Assembly: GCF_000012985.1 (NCBI RefSeq)
Contig: NC_007645.1
Coordinates: forward strand, 6,288,001-6,352,000
DNA: 64,000 nucleotides
Source of the DNA: Hahella chejuensis KCTC 2396
Lineage (GTDB): Bacteria > Pseudomonadota > Gammaproteobacteria > Pseudomonadales > Oleiphilaceae
Direction of reading: 5' to 3'
Translations under genes and position numbers: made by a program
Notes under the pieces: model-generated
Databases searched by the model: none
What the model saw: only the letters and a program-made list of their open reading frames with translations
Told to the model about the DNA's origin: nothing
In this document: piece by piece, positions 25,534 to 34,686 of the stretch
How positions within the stretch are numbered: position 1 is the stretch's first letter
Layout: each line of letters opens with the position of its first letter

Positions 25534-26651
25534 CTGGACGCATGCTGAACATCTTGAAGCGCAATTTCGTCTTTTCCGTATTCATCGTAGCGATCGTCGG
25601 ATTGATCGGCTACCTGCTGCTGTCCGCCAAGAAGCATATGGAAATCACCAACACGGAAATCGCCCGCAATGTGGGGAACGCCGCGCCAGTGGAGCTGCAC
25701 AAGGTCGGCGCGGGCGCCGTCACCTCCCGCTTCGCCGCCACCGCCGTCGCCACGGAAGGGGTTTCCGTCGCGATACGTCCGCAAATCGAAGGCGCTATCA
25801 GGGCGCAACCGGTCAAGCTGGGCGATCTGGTGGTCGAAGGTCAGGAGCTTTTCCGCCTGGATGACGCCTTGTACAAGTCCAATTACACACTGGCGAAATC
25901 TCTGGTGGAGAACCGCAAAACCTTGCTGGACTACTACAGCGCCAATCTCAGTGAAATGAAGAGCCTGCTGGAAGGCGAATATGTTTCTCAGGAGCAGTAT
26001 AAGACCGCCTTCCTCAACTTCACCCAGTCGCAAAGCAGTCTGGCCGAAGCCACCCATCAACTGAACAACGCCAGCCAGGAACTCAAACAAACGCAAGTGT
26101 CCTCGCCGATCTCCGGCGTCGTCAGCGAAGTAAAGAGCTTTCCCGGCGTCTATATCAAGAAGGGCGAGGAAGCGCTGGTCATCAATTCCATCGACCCGAT
26201 TCTGTTCAAGATTCTGCTGCCGGAAAAAGAGCTGGGCAACTTTTCACTGGGCAAGGCCGTGGATATCCGCCTGTCCGCCTTCACCAACACCACCCTGCGC
26301 GGAACGATCTACCGGGTGGACCCGGAGCTGGATGAAAGCCAGGGCGCCGCCCGGGTCTACGTGCAGGCGCCCAATCCCGAGCTGACCGTGAAGCCCGGCA
26401 TGACCGGCACGGTGTATCTGGAGCAGAACAAAAACACCGTGCGCATTCCTTCCATCGCCCTGATCAATCGCTTTGACGACGACGCGGTGGTGTTTCGGGT
26501 CAGCGAATCCGGCGCGGCGGAATTGACCCCGGTGAAGGTAGGCATCGCCGGCGACGGCTATGTGGAAATCATTGAGGGGCTGCATGTGGGAGACGAGATT
26601 GTGGTGGCGGGACAGCAGAGTCTGAAAGCCGGAGATAAGGTAAAAGGATAA
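25530..26651 (+). CDS. RND-type periplasmic adaptor (membrane fusion protein)
   Basis: A 373-residue adaptor. One N-terminal membrane anchor (about 12-32) is followed by the first half of a lipoyl domain (IRPQIEGAIRAQPVKLGDLV), a coiled-coil hairpin (about 115-190), the second lipoyl half (VSSPISGVVSEV), a beta barrel and a membrane-proximal domain ending DEIVVAGQQSLKAGDKVKG. This is the AcrA/HlyD pattern, closest to RND adaptors. ATG 25530 overlaps the previous stop. The in-frame reading extends far upstream through the hydrolase gene, but that part is only an overlap frame. No RND or ABC pump gene is in the operon. Confidence 0.88.
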   Translation: MTGRMLNILKRNFVFSVFIVAIVGLIGYLLLSAKKHMEITNTEIARNVGNAAPVELHKVGAGAVTSRFAATAVATEGVSVAIRPQIEGAIRAQPVKLGDLVVEGQELFRLDDALYKSNYTLAKSLVENRKTLLDYYSANLSEMKSLLEGEYVSQEQYKTAFLNFTQSQSSLAEATHQLNNASQELKQTQVSSPISGVVSEVKSFPGVYIKKGEEALVINSIDPILFKILLPEKELGNFSLGKAVDIRLSAFTNTTLRGTIYRVDPELDESQGAARVYVQAPNPELTVKPGMTGTVYLEQNKNTVRIPSIALINRFDDDAVVFRVSESGAAELTPVKVGIAGDGYVEIIEGLHVGDEIVVAGQQSLKAGDKVKG

Positions 26652-26658
26652 GGAATTC

Positions 26659-28026
26659 ATGATGTCAGCCAGGTTGTCGCTATCACTCGCCGCCGGCGTC
26701 TGCATGACGCTGAGTGCGGGAGTTTGTCATGGCTTTGAAGACCGCCCCGAGTTTAAGGCCCTGTTGAGTAAAATGTGCCGCACCAGCCCGCAATTGCAGG
26801 TGCAGCGACTGGAAATCGCCTCTCTGCGCAAAGAGTTCGAATACACATCGGGACAGGCGTGGTATCCGGAAGTGACCCTGAGCGCAGGGCCGCAGTACTA
26901 CGAAGGCGAATCCGTGGGCAACTTCGCCTTCGAGCAGAATCAGAGCGCCTTCATCGACTCAGACAATGAAACCTCCGTCAGCGGACGCCGCTCCGGATTT
27001 GTGAATCAGGCCAAGGTGGCGCTGGACGCGCCCATCTATCGCAATAGCCGCTGGGTGGGACAGGAAACCGACGACGCCGCGATTCTGCGCCAGCGCATCG
27101 AATACGAAGCCGCCAAGCATCAGAAGCTGTTTCAGGAAAGCCTGCTGGATCTGGTGGAGGTGCTGGTGTCCCTGCAACAGGCGCAGCAACAGGAAGTTCT
27201 GCTGCGGGAACTGTTGGTGGACGCCCAGTCGCAACTGGATATCGCGCACAATGCCGTCCGCGCCCGTCTGATCGAACGCTCGGATCTGCTGGAGGCGGAA
27301 GGCGCCGTCGCCGAACTGGAGGGCGAGCTGCAGCAAACGGCGAATAACCGGGATTATCTGAGCCAGAAATTCGCCTTCCTGGCGCAGACCACGGAGGCCA
27401 TACCAACGCTGGATTTCAAACTGGACTCCCTGCCCCCTGCGGGAGATCTTGAGTCCCTCGTCGAGGCGGCGGAGAACAGCAGCATCGACGTCATTCTGCA
27501 ACAAGCCCAACTCGCCATCGCCCGCCGCCAGTATGATCAGGCGCGCCACGACAACGGCGTCGCATTTGGCCTGAGCGGCTCCGTGCGCGGTGTGGCGGAT
27601 GAGGACTTCGGCGAGAGCAAACATCTCGCCACGGTAGGCGTCAGTCTTGAGGTAAAGTTGCAGGACACCCTGCGCGCCAGCGGCAAGTCCCGCTATTGGG
27701 CGCTGCAAGTGGAAAAAGAACAGAGGCAGTTGGATCTGATCAGGGCGAACCAGCGCATCGTCACCCTGCAAAATTATCGGGACTATCAACAGCAATTATT
27801 GACCTTGAAGAACTCGCTCAGCGCCCTGGAGCGCGCCAGATCCGAGCTGGAGAAGAACCAGGAGCTGTTTCGACTGGGCAAGGTGGGCGTCAGTGAGGTG
27901 ATCGAATCCCGTTCCGATATCCGACAAATTGAGCTGGGCAAATTGGACGCCTACGCCAAGCTGTGGCTGCTGCAGTTCCGGCTGACGCCGGGCGCGCGAT
28001 GGTCCTGCTCCGTAAAGGGAGATTAA
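26659..28026 (+). CDS. TolC-family outer-membrane channel protein
   Basis: A 455-residue protein with a signal peptide (ending near CHG, about residue 25) and the long alpha-helical repeats typical of TolC/OEP proteins. These include two related helical blocks around LLDLVEVLVSLQQAQQQ and LGKVGVSEVIESRSDIRQ, plus strand regions such as YPEVTLSAGPQYYEG. It starts eight bases after the adaptor, and the pair would span the periplasm. A single odd feature is the Cys-containing C-terminus (ARWSCSVKGD). Confidence 0.85.
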   Translation: MMSARLSLSLAAGVCMTLSAGVCHGFEDRPEFKALLSKMCRTSPQLQVQRLEIASLRKEFEYTSGQAWYPEVTLSAGPQYYEGESVGNFAFEQNQSAFIDSDNETSVSGRRSGFVNQAKVALDAPIYRNSRWVGQETDDAAILRQRIEYEAAKHQKLFQESLLDLVEVLVSLQQAQQQEVLLRELLVDAQSQLDIAHNAVRARLIERSDLLEAEGAVAELEGELQQTANNRDYLSQKFAFLAQTTEAIPTLDFKLDSLPPAGDLESLVEAAENSSIDVILQQAQLAIARRQYDQARHDNGVAFGLSGSVRGVADEDFGESKHLATVGVSLEVKLQDTLRASGKSRYWALQVEKEQRQLDLIRANQRIVTLQNYRDYQQQLLTLKNSLSALERARSELEKNQELFRLGKVGVSEVIESRSDIRQIELGKLDAYAKLWLLQFRLTPGARWSCSVKGD

Positions 28027-28029
28027 TCA

Positions 28030-29490
28030 ATGTCTTCGAACAAGAAGATTTTCCGCAATATCATCGCCACTTTGCTCGGCGAAGGCGTGGGCGCGCTGCT
28101 CAACATCTACGTCATCGTCTTGATCGCCCGCACTCTGGGACCGGAATCCTTCGGCGACTTCGCCTTCATTCTGGCGTTTGTCGGCCTGCTGCAACTGGTC
28201 ACCGACATGGGCGTCACCAATCTGCTGGTGCGGGAAATCGCGCAGAAGAGGGAGCAATACAAGTATTTCTTCGGCAACGTGCGCCTGCTGGCCTGGACGG
28301 TCACCCTGGTCGCCACAGCCCCCACCGCCATCGTCTGCCTGCTGATTCTGGAGGATCGCGACTTCGGCCTGAGTCTTTTCATTATGACGGTCGCCGCGCT
28401 GATCGTGTTTCATAGCGTGATTTATGGGGCGCTGTTCCGCGCCTTCGAACGCATGGAATTCAATGCCGCCATTTTCGTCATACACAAAGTGATTCTGCTG
28501 GCGCTTACGCTGTACTGGCGCGAGCACGACCCCAGCATCCTCGCGCTATGCGGTTATTATCTGCTGGCGAACATTTGTCAGTTCCTGCTGTTTTACGCTT
28601 GCAGCCTGACGGTTTTCAAGCGCATTCCCTGGCGCTTCGATCCCGGCCTGTGGAAATACGTGCTGTTCGAATCGGCTCCCATTGGTTTGTCCATGATGTG
28701 TCGTCGCGCCACGCTGCATGTGGACACCCTTATCCTGAAAGCGATGGCCGCGCCCCTCGCACTGGGGTTGTTCAACGCCGCCTATCGGGTGATACAGATC
28801 ATCGAAATGCTGCCTTTCACGCTGTCCATCCCAATCTATCCCAAACTGGCCCGCCTGGCCCTTGGCGATAAAGCGGACTTCAGTCGCTTTCTCAATCAGG
28901 TGCTGAAGTTCTACGCCATCCTGTCGCTGCCCATCGTGGCCTATGTATTCGTCTTCGCAGAGGACATCATTGGACTGATGTATACGCCGGAGTTCGCCTC
29001 TTCCGCCAATATCCTGCAAGCGTTGGCGGTAGCGATCTTCTTTATCTTTCCGTCCTCCATCATGATTTACGTTTACTCCGCCATGGGACGGCAACGCCTG
29101 TTCACCCTGATCTCCGTCGCCACCCTGGCTACTAACGCCATCCTGGATATTCTGCTGATTCCACACCTGCACGCCTTTGGCGCTGCAGTAGGCACGGTGA
29201 CTGCAGAAGCCTTGTTCATAGCCGGATCGCTCTGGTTCCTGTATCGCCAGTCCGTGCCGGTGCAATGGGTGCGCATGTCTTACAAGCCGCTGTTGGCGTC
29301 ATTGTTGGCGGGCTATGCAGTGAACGCGGTTTTCGCCTCTCCGGGACTGTTGCAGTTTATCCTGGCGTCACTGCTGTTCGCCGTCGCCTATCTGGCGCTG
29401 ATCCTGGTCAGCAAAACGCTGAACCAGCGCGAGTTGGCGTTCCTGACGGCGTTGATCAAGCGTCGCCCCGCCGGCAAAGGTGCGCAGTAA
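28030..29490 (+). CDS. Wzx-like polysaccharide flippase (MOP superfamily)
   Basis: A 486-residue membrane protein with about 12-14 helices. The opening part (FRNIIATLLGEGVGALLNIYVIVLIAR) and DFAFILAFVGLLQLVTDMGV are typical of Wzx/RfbX proteins. It should flip a lipid-linked oligosaccharide across the inner membrane. No Wzy polymerase, Wza or Wzc is seen nearby, so the product may be a short oligosaccharide or glycolipid, or be processed by the GT-C protein further on. Confidence 0.87.
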   Translation: MSSNKKIFRNIIATLLGEGVGALLNIYVIVLIARTLGPESFGDFAFILAFVGLLQLVTDMGVTNLLVREIAQKREQYKYFFGNVRLLAWTVTLVATAPTAIVCLLILEDRDFGLSLFIMTVAALIVFHSVIYGALFRAFERMEFNAAIFVIHKVILLALTLYWREHDPSILALCGYYLLANICQFLLFYACSLTVFKRIPWRFDPGLWKYVLFESAPIGLSMMCRRATLHVDTLILKAMAAPLALGLFNAAYRVIQIIEMLPFTLSIPIYPKLARLALGDKADFSRFLNQVLKFYAILSLPIVAYVFVFAEDIIGLMYTPEFASSANILQALAVAIFFIFPSSIMIYVYSAMGRQRLFTLISVATLATNAILDILLIPHLHAFGAAVGTVTAEALFIAGSLWFLYRQSVPVQWVRMSYKPLLASLLAGYAVNAVFASPGLLQFILASLLFAVAYLALILVSKTLNQRELAFLTALIKRRPAGKGAQ

Positions 29491-29494
29491 CGTC

Positions 29495-30751
29495 ATGAAT
29501 ATGCTGGCGGGGGTTCAGGCGAGTCTGATTCTGGCGATGCTGGGCGCGTTCCTTGCTCCCTGGATCAATCTGCCCTTCGCCGGCGGCGAGTCTGGCGTGC
29601 AGTACGCTGCGTCGATGGCGCTGTCTCATCCGGATATGCTGGGCCCCGTCTTATTGCTTTTGATCGCCGCGCCTTTGCTGGCGATCAGCGTCCACTTCAA
29701 CAAACCAAATCTCGCTTTAACGAGCGCCGCCTTCGCCCTGGCGTTTCTGGCGTGCGTTCCCGGTTACCTCGTCGCTCTCGATCCCCATACGTTGCCGACC
29801 TACACCGACAACATTGAGGACTATCGCACGTTGAAGCGGTTCTTCAATTCCTTCTTCACGCCCAATAAAGGCCAGGCTATCGCACTCCCTGACACCGCCA
29901 GCTTTGACTCCTTGGGCGGTCGTCTTGAGCTGGCGTTTCTGTGTCTGGAGTGGGGCTGGTATATCTCCATTGGCGCCGCCGTCATCCTCTTCATGATGAC
30001 GCTGTCCAAGGCCCGCCTGCGCTTCTACCCCATTGCGCTGCTCATCCTGATCACGCCGTTGGCGTTGACGCTGTACCCACCCATGCAGGCGGCCAAATAC
30101 AAACAGGACGCACAATGGCGTCTGACCCAGGGCAATCCGGCGTCCGCTTTTGGCGCCATGGTCATCGCCTTCAAGCTTGACCCCCTGCTGACTTACTCCG
30201 AGCAGGCAAGCCGGCTTTTCTCGCAATTGAACGCAATGGTATTCAAACCGGAAAACCCCGCCTCCGCGCTGTACCAATCGGCGCAGCTGGAAACCGCAGG
30301 CAATCGTCAGGAAGCGCTGGACACACTGCATTCCGCCCTGCAACACCGACGCGAGGACGAGTTTTTTCCTTATGTGGCGCATCACACCAAGCGCCGTCTC
30401 GCTATTCTGACTGATCGGGTTATCAGCCGCAGCTATCGTCACGAGCAGTGGGACGAGGCCCTGCGGGCGTTGCAGGAAATGCTGCGGGTCTATCCGGAAA
30501 GCGACACCCTGCGGGCAATGGCCAGTCTCGCCTATATGCGTCAGGGCGTGCCGGAAAGTTGTCTGAGCAGCGTCTCGGCTTCGCTCGAACGGATACAAGG
30601 CTCCAGCCTGCGCGCCGACTTGCTGGCGACACAAGGGGAATGCCTGATGATGATGGGCAAAGTGGATCAGGCGCGACAGTCGTTCCAGCTTTCCATTGAC
30701 GCGGACAGCGTGCGCAATCTGCGCGCCGTGCGCGGGCTCAGCGGGTCATGA
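29495..30751 (+). CDS. Membrane protein with C-terminal TPR-like repeats, unrecognised
   Basis: A protein of 418 residues from ATG 29495; a GTG at 29480 would add five and overlap the flippase stop. The N-terminal half has about five hydrophobic helices (residues 3-20, 45-64, 68-90, 148-170, 178-196). The C-terminal half is helical with TPR-like spacing (HEQWDEALRALQEMLRVYPE, then a GKVDQARQSFQLSIDAD block). I do not recognise a family. It lies between the flippase and a jelly-roll membrane protein and overlaps the latter's start (ATGA), so it may scaffold glycan assembly. That role is inference from position only. Confidence 0.6.
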   Translation: MNMLAGVQASLILAMLGAFLAPWINLPFAGGESGVQYAASMALSHPDMLGPVLLLLIAAPLLAISVHFNKPNLALTSAAFALAFLACVPGYLVALDPHTLPTYTDNIEDYRTLKRFFNSFFTPNKGQAIALPDTASFDSLGGRLELAFLCLEWGWYISIGAAVILFMMTLSKARLRFYPIALLILITPLALTLYPPMQAAKYKQDAQWRLTQGNPASAFGAMVIAFKLDPLLTYSEQASRLFSQLNAMVFKPENPASALYQSAQLETAGNRQEALDTLHSALQHRREDEFFPYVAHHTKRRLAILTDRVISRSYRHEQWDEALRALQEMLRVYPESDTLRAMASLAYMRQGVPESCLSSVSASLERIQGSSLRADLLATQGECLMMMGKVDQARQSFQLSIDADSVRNLRAVRGLSGS

Positions 30752-32250
30752 CCATGTTGTGGCGAAGCGCGCGACAGGGACTGCAGGCGAGTCGCAAAAT
30801 CTTTCCGGCGTTGCTGGCTTTCTCCTTGCTGCTGGGGCTGATGACCACTTACGCACTGGAGCTGAAGAACCAGCAAGGCGTACGTTTGAACTGGGACGGA
30901 GCCCGGTGGATCACCGCGCCAGACGCCCGCGCCGTCAGTTATTTCCGCAAAGTATTCATTGTGCGCGCCGCGCCTTATAAAGCTTTCTTGAAGCTCGCGG
31001 GAACGGAGAATTACAAACTCTATATCAACGGCGTGGAGATTGCGGTGAAATCCGCCCCCACGTCTGAGCCAATCTGGCTCGGCGCGGTGGAGTCGTACTT
31101 ACGCCCAGGTAGAAATGTCATCGCCGTTCGCGTGGAAAAATCCTCCCTCGGCGGCGCGCCGGCAATGATATTGTCTCTGCGGGTTCAAGACAGCCAGGGG
31201 CAGGAACAGCTTCTGGTCAGCGACAACGCCTGGAAAGCGTCCTTCACCCCCGCCAGTGGCGGCGCCGATAACCGCATATGGTATCAGTATGGTTTTTACG
31301 ACGCTGACTGGCGGACGCCGCATTTAGCCAATGGGTTAGAACCGCCCTCCATCAGCGGCAACGTGGATTACGGCTATTTCCTGTGGAGCCGCACCAGCGC
31401 ATTGGAGCCAGTCTGGCGCAGCGGCGGCGACAGAGCATCGGAAGCCCGTTTTGTGCTGACCTTGCCTTTCTCCCGCGCCGCGCTGCAAAACGCCTGGTTG
31501 ATGACGCAATGTAACGGAACCTTCAAGGTAAACGTCAATCAACGCCGTTTGGGCGACTACGCCAGCGACTATCCGCAGATCAAAGTCATTAATCTGTTCC
31601 AGCCTTTGGGCGCCGGTCCGGCGAATAAAATTGAGGTATTCGCCGATTGCGATCCGGCGCATGGCATTGGATTGCAGGCCGTGGCGCAGACAGGCGAGGA
31701 TCGTTTCATCAGCTTTCCCGGCATAGACTGGCGCGTCAGTCCCGTCAGCGCCACGGACGCGCCTGCGCATTACGAGCGCCCCGCCTATACGCCGCATATC
31801 CGTCAGGTGTCGACGGAGTCAGTGGAAAACGCGCCAATCCGTTTCGAAGACCCCAGCCTGGAGGTCATGCGGCAAATCAGTTACCCCGAATTGATTTTGC
31901 GCGCATTGAAGTGGTGTGCAATCTGGTTATTGCTCAACGTTCTTACCAGCGCAGGACTGTTGTTAGCGCTGGGAGGACTGCCCCGTCTTGTCGCTGCGAT
32001 AAACTTGCTGCTGACCTCTCTCGCCTGCTTCGGCGCTTTGTTGTGCGCGCTTGCGCTGGATGCGCGTCTGCTCACCACAACGATATTCAATCTGAGCGTC
32101 GTCACCGGACTGTTTGGCGCAGCCTTGATGAGCCAGGCTGTATCAGCCTTGCAGTTACGCTCTGCACACTTTGAACCCGGACCTGTTTCCAAAACACAGC
32201 AGATCAGCGGCGCGGGCGTCCACCGGCAGGTCCTGGAGGAAAGCCTATGA
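30748..32250 (+). CDS. Membrane-anchored jelly-roll (carbohydrate-binding-like) protein, unrecognised
   Basis: A 500-residue protein. One helix (about 20-37) leads to a periplasmic part resembling the N-terminal jelly roll of bacterial alpha-L-rhamnosidases and GH2 sugar-binding domains (WITAPDARAVSYFRKVF, then YKLYINGVEI, then LRPGRNVIAVRVEKS and LLVSDNAWKAS). A second beta domain follows (about 225-340), then three helices (about 390-410, 418-440, 448-470). No glycosidase catalytic domain is present. It may bind nascent glycan in the periplasm. Starts and ends in ATGA overlaps with its neighbours. Confidence 0.6.
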   Translation: MTMLWRSARQGLQASRKIFPALLAFSLLLGLMTTYALELKNQQGVRLNWDGARWITAPDARAVSYFRKVFIVRAAPYKAFLKLAGTENYKLYINGVEIAVKSAPTSEPIWLGAVESYLRPGRNVIAVRVEKSSLGGAPAMILSLRVQDSQGQEQLLVSDNAWKASFTPASGGADNRIWYQYGFYDADWRTPHLANGLEPPSISGNVDYGYFLWSRTSALEPVWRSGGDRASEARFVLTLPFSRAALQNAWLMTQCNGTFKVNVNQRRLGDYASDYPQIKVINLFQPLGAGPANKIEVFADCDPAHGIGLQAVAQTGEDRFISFPGIDWRVSPVSATDAPAHYERPAYTPHIRQVSTESVENAPIRFEDPSLEVMRQISYPELILRALKWCAIWLLLNVLTSAGLLLALGGLPRLVAAINLLLTSLACFGALLCALALDARLLTTTIFNLSVVTGLFGAALMSQAVSALQLRSAHFEPGPVSKTQQISGAGVHRQVLEESL

Positions 32251-33878
32251 GCTACCAAGGCGTATCGCAATGGACGAAATGGCCGCGGCTGCGCGACCAG
32301 GTTTATTCACTTCCCGTGATCCTGCTGATTGCGACGGCGCTGATTACTCTCTCTTTCAGTCTGCGCATCGGCGGCCTGGATGCGCGCGCGCTCACTATTG
32401 ACGAAGCCACTATCGCCAGCTTCGTCGAAGGGGTGTTGGACAAGGGTTATCCCCACATTTTCGTCAGCACCATGGAAGTCCCCCTGGCCACTTATGAACT
32501 GGTGCCCTACTTTCTGGCGCTGTCAGTGAAACTGGGCGGCTTTTCCGAGTTCACCCTACGGCTGCCGGCGCTGTTATTCTCCACTGGCGTGTTGGGATTG
32601 ATATTCTGGATCAGCCTGCGTCGCTTTGGACTGGCGGCGGCGATTATCGCCGGATTGCTGTACAGTCTTTCAAGCTGGTCTATCTATTGGTCGCAGAACG
32701 CATTTCATCCGGCGCAGACGCAGTTCTTCACGCTGCTAACCGCCACAGCGGTTTATCACCTGATACAGCAGGAGCGGGTTCGGCTGCGTTTCGCATTGTT
32801 GGTTTGGGCGCTGTTCTCGGTGACCTATCTGAGCTGGGAAGGTTCTGGGTTTCTGCTTCCAGTGATGGCCGTCATCGTGCTTATCTTCAAACGGAACAAT
32901 CTGGTCTGGATCTTCCAGCGCAATCTCTGGGTGATGTATCTGCTGGTGATATTAACCCTGGTCGCTCAGGGCGTGCGTCGTGTGGTTCTGCAACAGCCGC
33001 ACCTGATGCTGGGCTCCGGCAAAGGCGATGTCAGTCTGCCGCAGCTGGGCTTTCTGAAGGACAGCTGGGAGCCGGGCTTTTACTTCATCAACTTCTTCGG
33101 CATGGAAACCCATCTCATCACCGGCGCGGTATTCCTGCTCGGCGCTTACTACGCCTGGAAGCGTCCAACGCTGCGCTTTTATTATCTGGTGTTTCTTATC
33201 ACGCTGTTGTGTCTCAGTAATTTTCTGCTGTTCTACAACGCCCACTATGTGTTCTTCATCTATCCGTTTTTCATTATCAGCGTCGGCGCCATTCTTGCGT
33301 TTTTGATTGAGGATGTAACGCGCCTCACTATCCGAGTGAAAGCCCCGGCGGCGGCGGCGATCGCCAGCTTCAATCTGGCGGCGCTCTTATTGATGGCGGT
33401 GATGTCGATGAACTCCAACCTGATCCATTTTTACAGCATCGGAAATCTGGGCCATCTGGGCTTTCGTTCTGACTATCGGGACGGTTTCGCCGGCGTGGAC
33501 TACCGCAAAGTCTCCGCCACATTGAAGCAGGGCTATCGTGAAGGCGACAAAGTCATCAGCATGGCGCCGATGCCGACCAAACTGTACGCCGGCATTACGC
33601 CGGACTATTTCCTGCAAACTATTACCGATCGCAAGATCGTCTACGACCGTAACCTGGACTCCCCCTTCTATCGGGACAAGTTTCTGGGCACGGTGGTGCT
33701 TCGCAGCGGCAGGGAGCTACAGGATGTACTGAACCAAAACAATCGGGTCTGGCTGGTGGCCTCCCCCTGGAATGCGATGACGCTGGTCATCGACGCGGAC
33801 ACCTTGCAATTCGTCCAACACAGTATGCGCGTGGTGGATGAGAGTTACGACGCCATACTCTTTTTATGGCAGAAATGA
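32247..33878 (+). CDS. GT-C glycosyltransferase (GT39/ArnT-like)
   Basis: A 543-residue polytopic protein with about 10-12 membrane helices. The first periplasmic loop after helix 1 carries the acidic pair in LTIDEATIAS, the position of the catalytic Asp-Glu in ArnT/PMT enzymes. This is followed by AFHPAQTQFFTLLTATA, as in the PMT_2 group, and a soluble C-terminal domain. It would use a polyprenyl-phosphate sugar, such as one made by the GT2 in the leftward arm, to glycosylate a periplasmic acceptor. Coupled by ATGA to the jelly-roll gene. Confidence 0.82.
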   Translation: MSYQGVSQWTKWPRLRDQVYSLPVILLIATALITLSFSLRIGGLDARALTIDEATIASFVEGVLDKGYPHIFVSTMEVPLATYELVPYFLALSVKLGGFSEFTLRLPALLFSTGVLGLIFWISLRRFGLAAAIIAGLLYSLSSWSIYWSQNAFHPAQTQFFTLLTATAVYHLIQQERVRLRFALLVWALFSVTYLSWEGSGFLLPVMAVIVLIFKRNNLVWIFQRNLWVMYLLVILTLVAQGVRRVVLQQPHLMLGSGKGDVSLPQLGFLKDSWEPGFYFINFFGMETHLITGAVFLLGAYYAWKRPTLRFYYLVFLITLLCLSNFLLFYNAHYVFFIYPFFIISVGAILAFLIEDVTRLTIRVKAPAAAAIASFNLAALLLMAVMSMNSNLIHFYSIGNLGHLGFRSDYRDGFAGVDYRKVSATLKQGYREGDKVISMAPMPTKLYAGITPDYFLQTITDRKIVYDRNLDSPFYRDKFLGTVVLRSGRELQDVLNQNNRVWLVASPWNAMTLVIDADTLQFVQHSMRVVDESYDAILFLWQK

Positions 33879-33893
33879 ACAAGGGGAAATGTA

Positions 33894-34661
33894 ATGAACA
33901 TGGAAGCTAGAGCAACGCACATTCGCTGCATCATTCTGGCCGGCGGCAAGGGCGCCCGGCTACGTTCACGGGTTGCGGACCTGCCCAAACCCATGGCGCC
34001 GGTGGATAACCGCCCATTTCTGGAGTTGCTGCTGGATCAGCTCGAACAGCAGAACATTCACGATATAGTGTTGTCCCTCGGATATAAAAGCGAGCATATC
34101 GTGCGCCACTTCGCAGAGCGCCCCCGTGAAACCCAGCGCCTGGAGTTCGTTATCGAAGACGCGCCCATGGGGACCGGCGGCGCCATCCGTATGGCGGCGG
34201 AACGACATCCTGCGCCTTACTATCTGGTGCTCAATGGAGACAGCTTTTGCCATACCGACCTGCAGGATTTTATTTCCTCTGTTTACCGCAGTGAGTTCAC
34301 CAACGGCATGCTGGCCGCGCTACAGCCTGATTGCTCCCGTTACGGCAAACTCACCGTGCACAAACACAGCGGCAAAGTGATCATGATTGAGGAGAAAAAA
34401 CCGAACGCCGGCCCTGGCCTGATCAACGCCGGCGTCTATTTCCTCAGCGCCGAGTTCTTACATAAACACTGCCTGCAACAGGGCGCGTTTTCGTTCGAAC
34501 AAACCGCCTTTCCGGCTTTGGTGGGCGGAGGACTGTACGCCTATACCAAGGCCGGTCCGTTTATCGATATCGGCATACCCGAAGACTATGACTTTTTATG
34601 CGCCCACAAGGAGCAGTTCTTTCCACAGCGGGAAGCAACCCTTTCTGCGCTTAGTGAGTGA
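33894..34661 (+). CDS. hddC: D-glycero-alpha-D-manno-heptose 1-phosphate guanylyltransferase (HddC-type)
   Basis: A 255-residue nucleotidyltransferase with LAGGKGARLRSRVADLPKP (15-33), the signature of this branch, and LNGDSF (113-118) with the metal-binding Asp116. It should join GTP and heptose 1-phosphate to GDP-D-glycero-alpha-D-manno-heptose. gmhA follows 25 bases later, and hddA is in the divergent arm. Start ATG 33894; a second ATG two codons on is also possible. Confidence 0.88.
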   Translation: MNMEARATHIRCIILAGGKGARLRSRVADLPKPMAPVDNRPFLELLLDQLEQQNIHDIVLSLGYKSEHIVRHFAERPRETQRLEFVIEDAPMGTGGAIRMAAERHPAPYYLVLNGDSFCHTDLQDFISSVYRSEFTNGMLAALQPDCSRYGKLTVHKHSGKVIMIEEKKPNAGPGLINAGVYFLSAEFLHKHCLQQGAFSFEQTAFPALVGGGLYAYTKAGPFIDIGIPEDYDFLCAHKEQFFPQREATLSALSE

Positions 34662-34686
34662 GCCAGGACAATCAGGAGGATGACCA

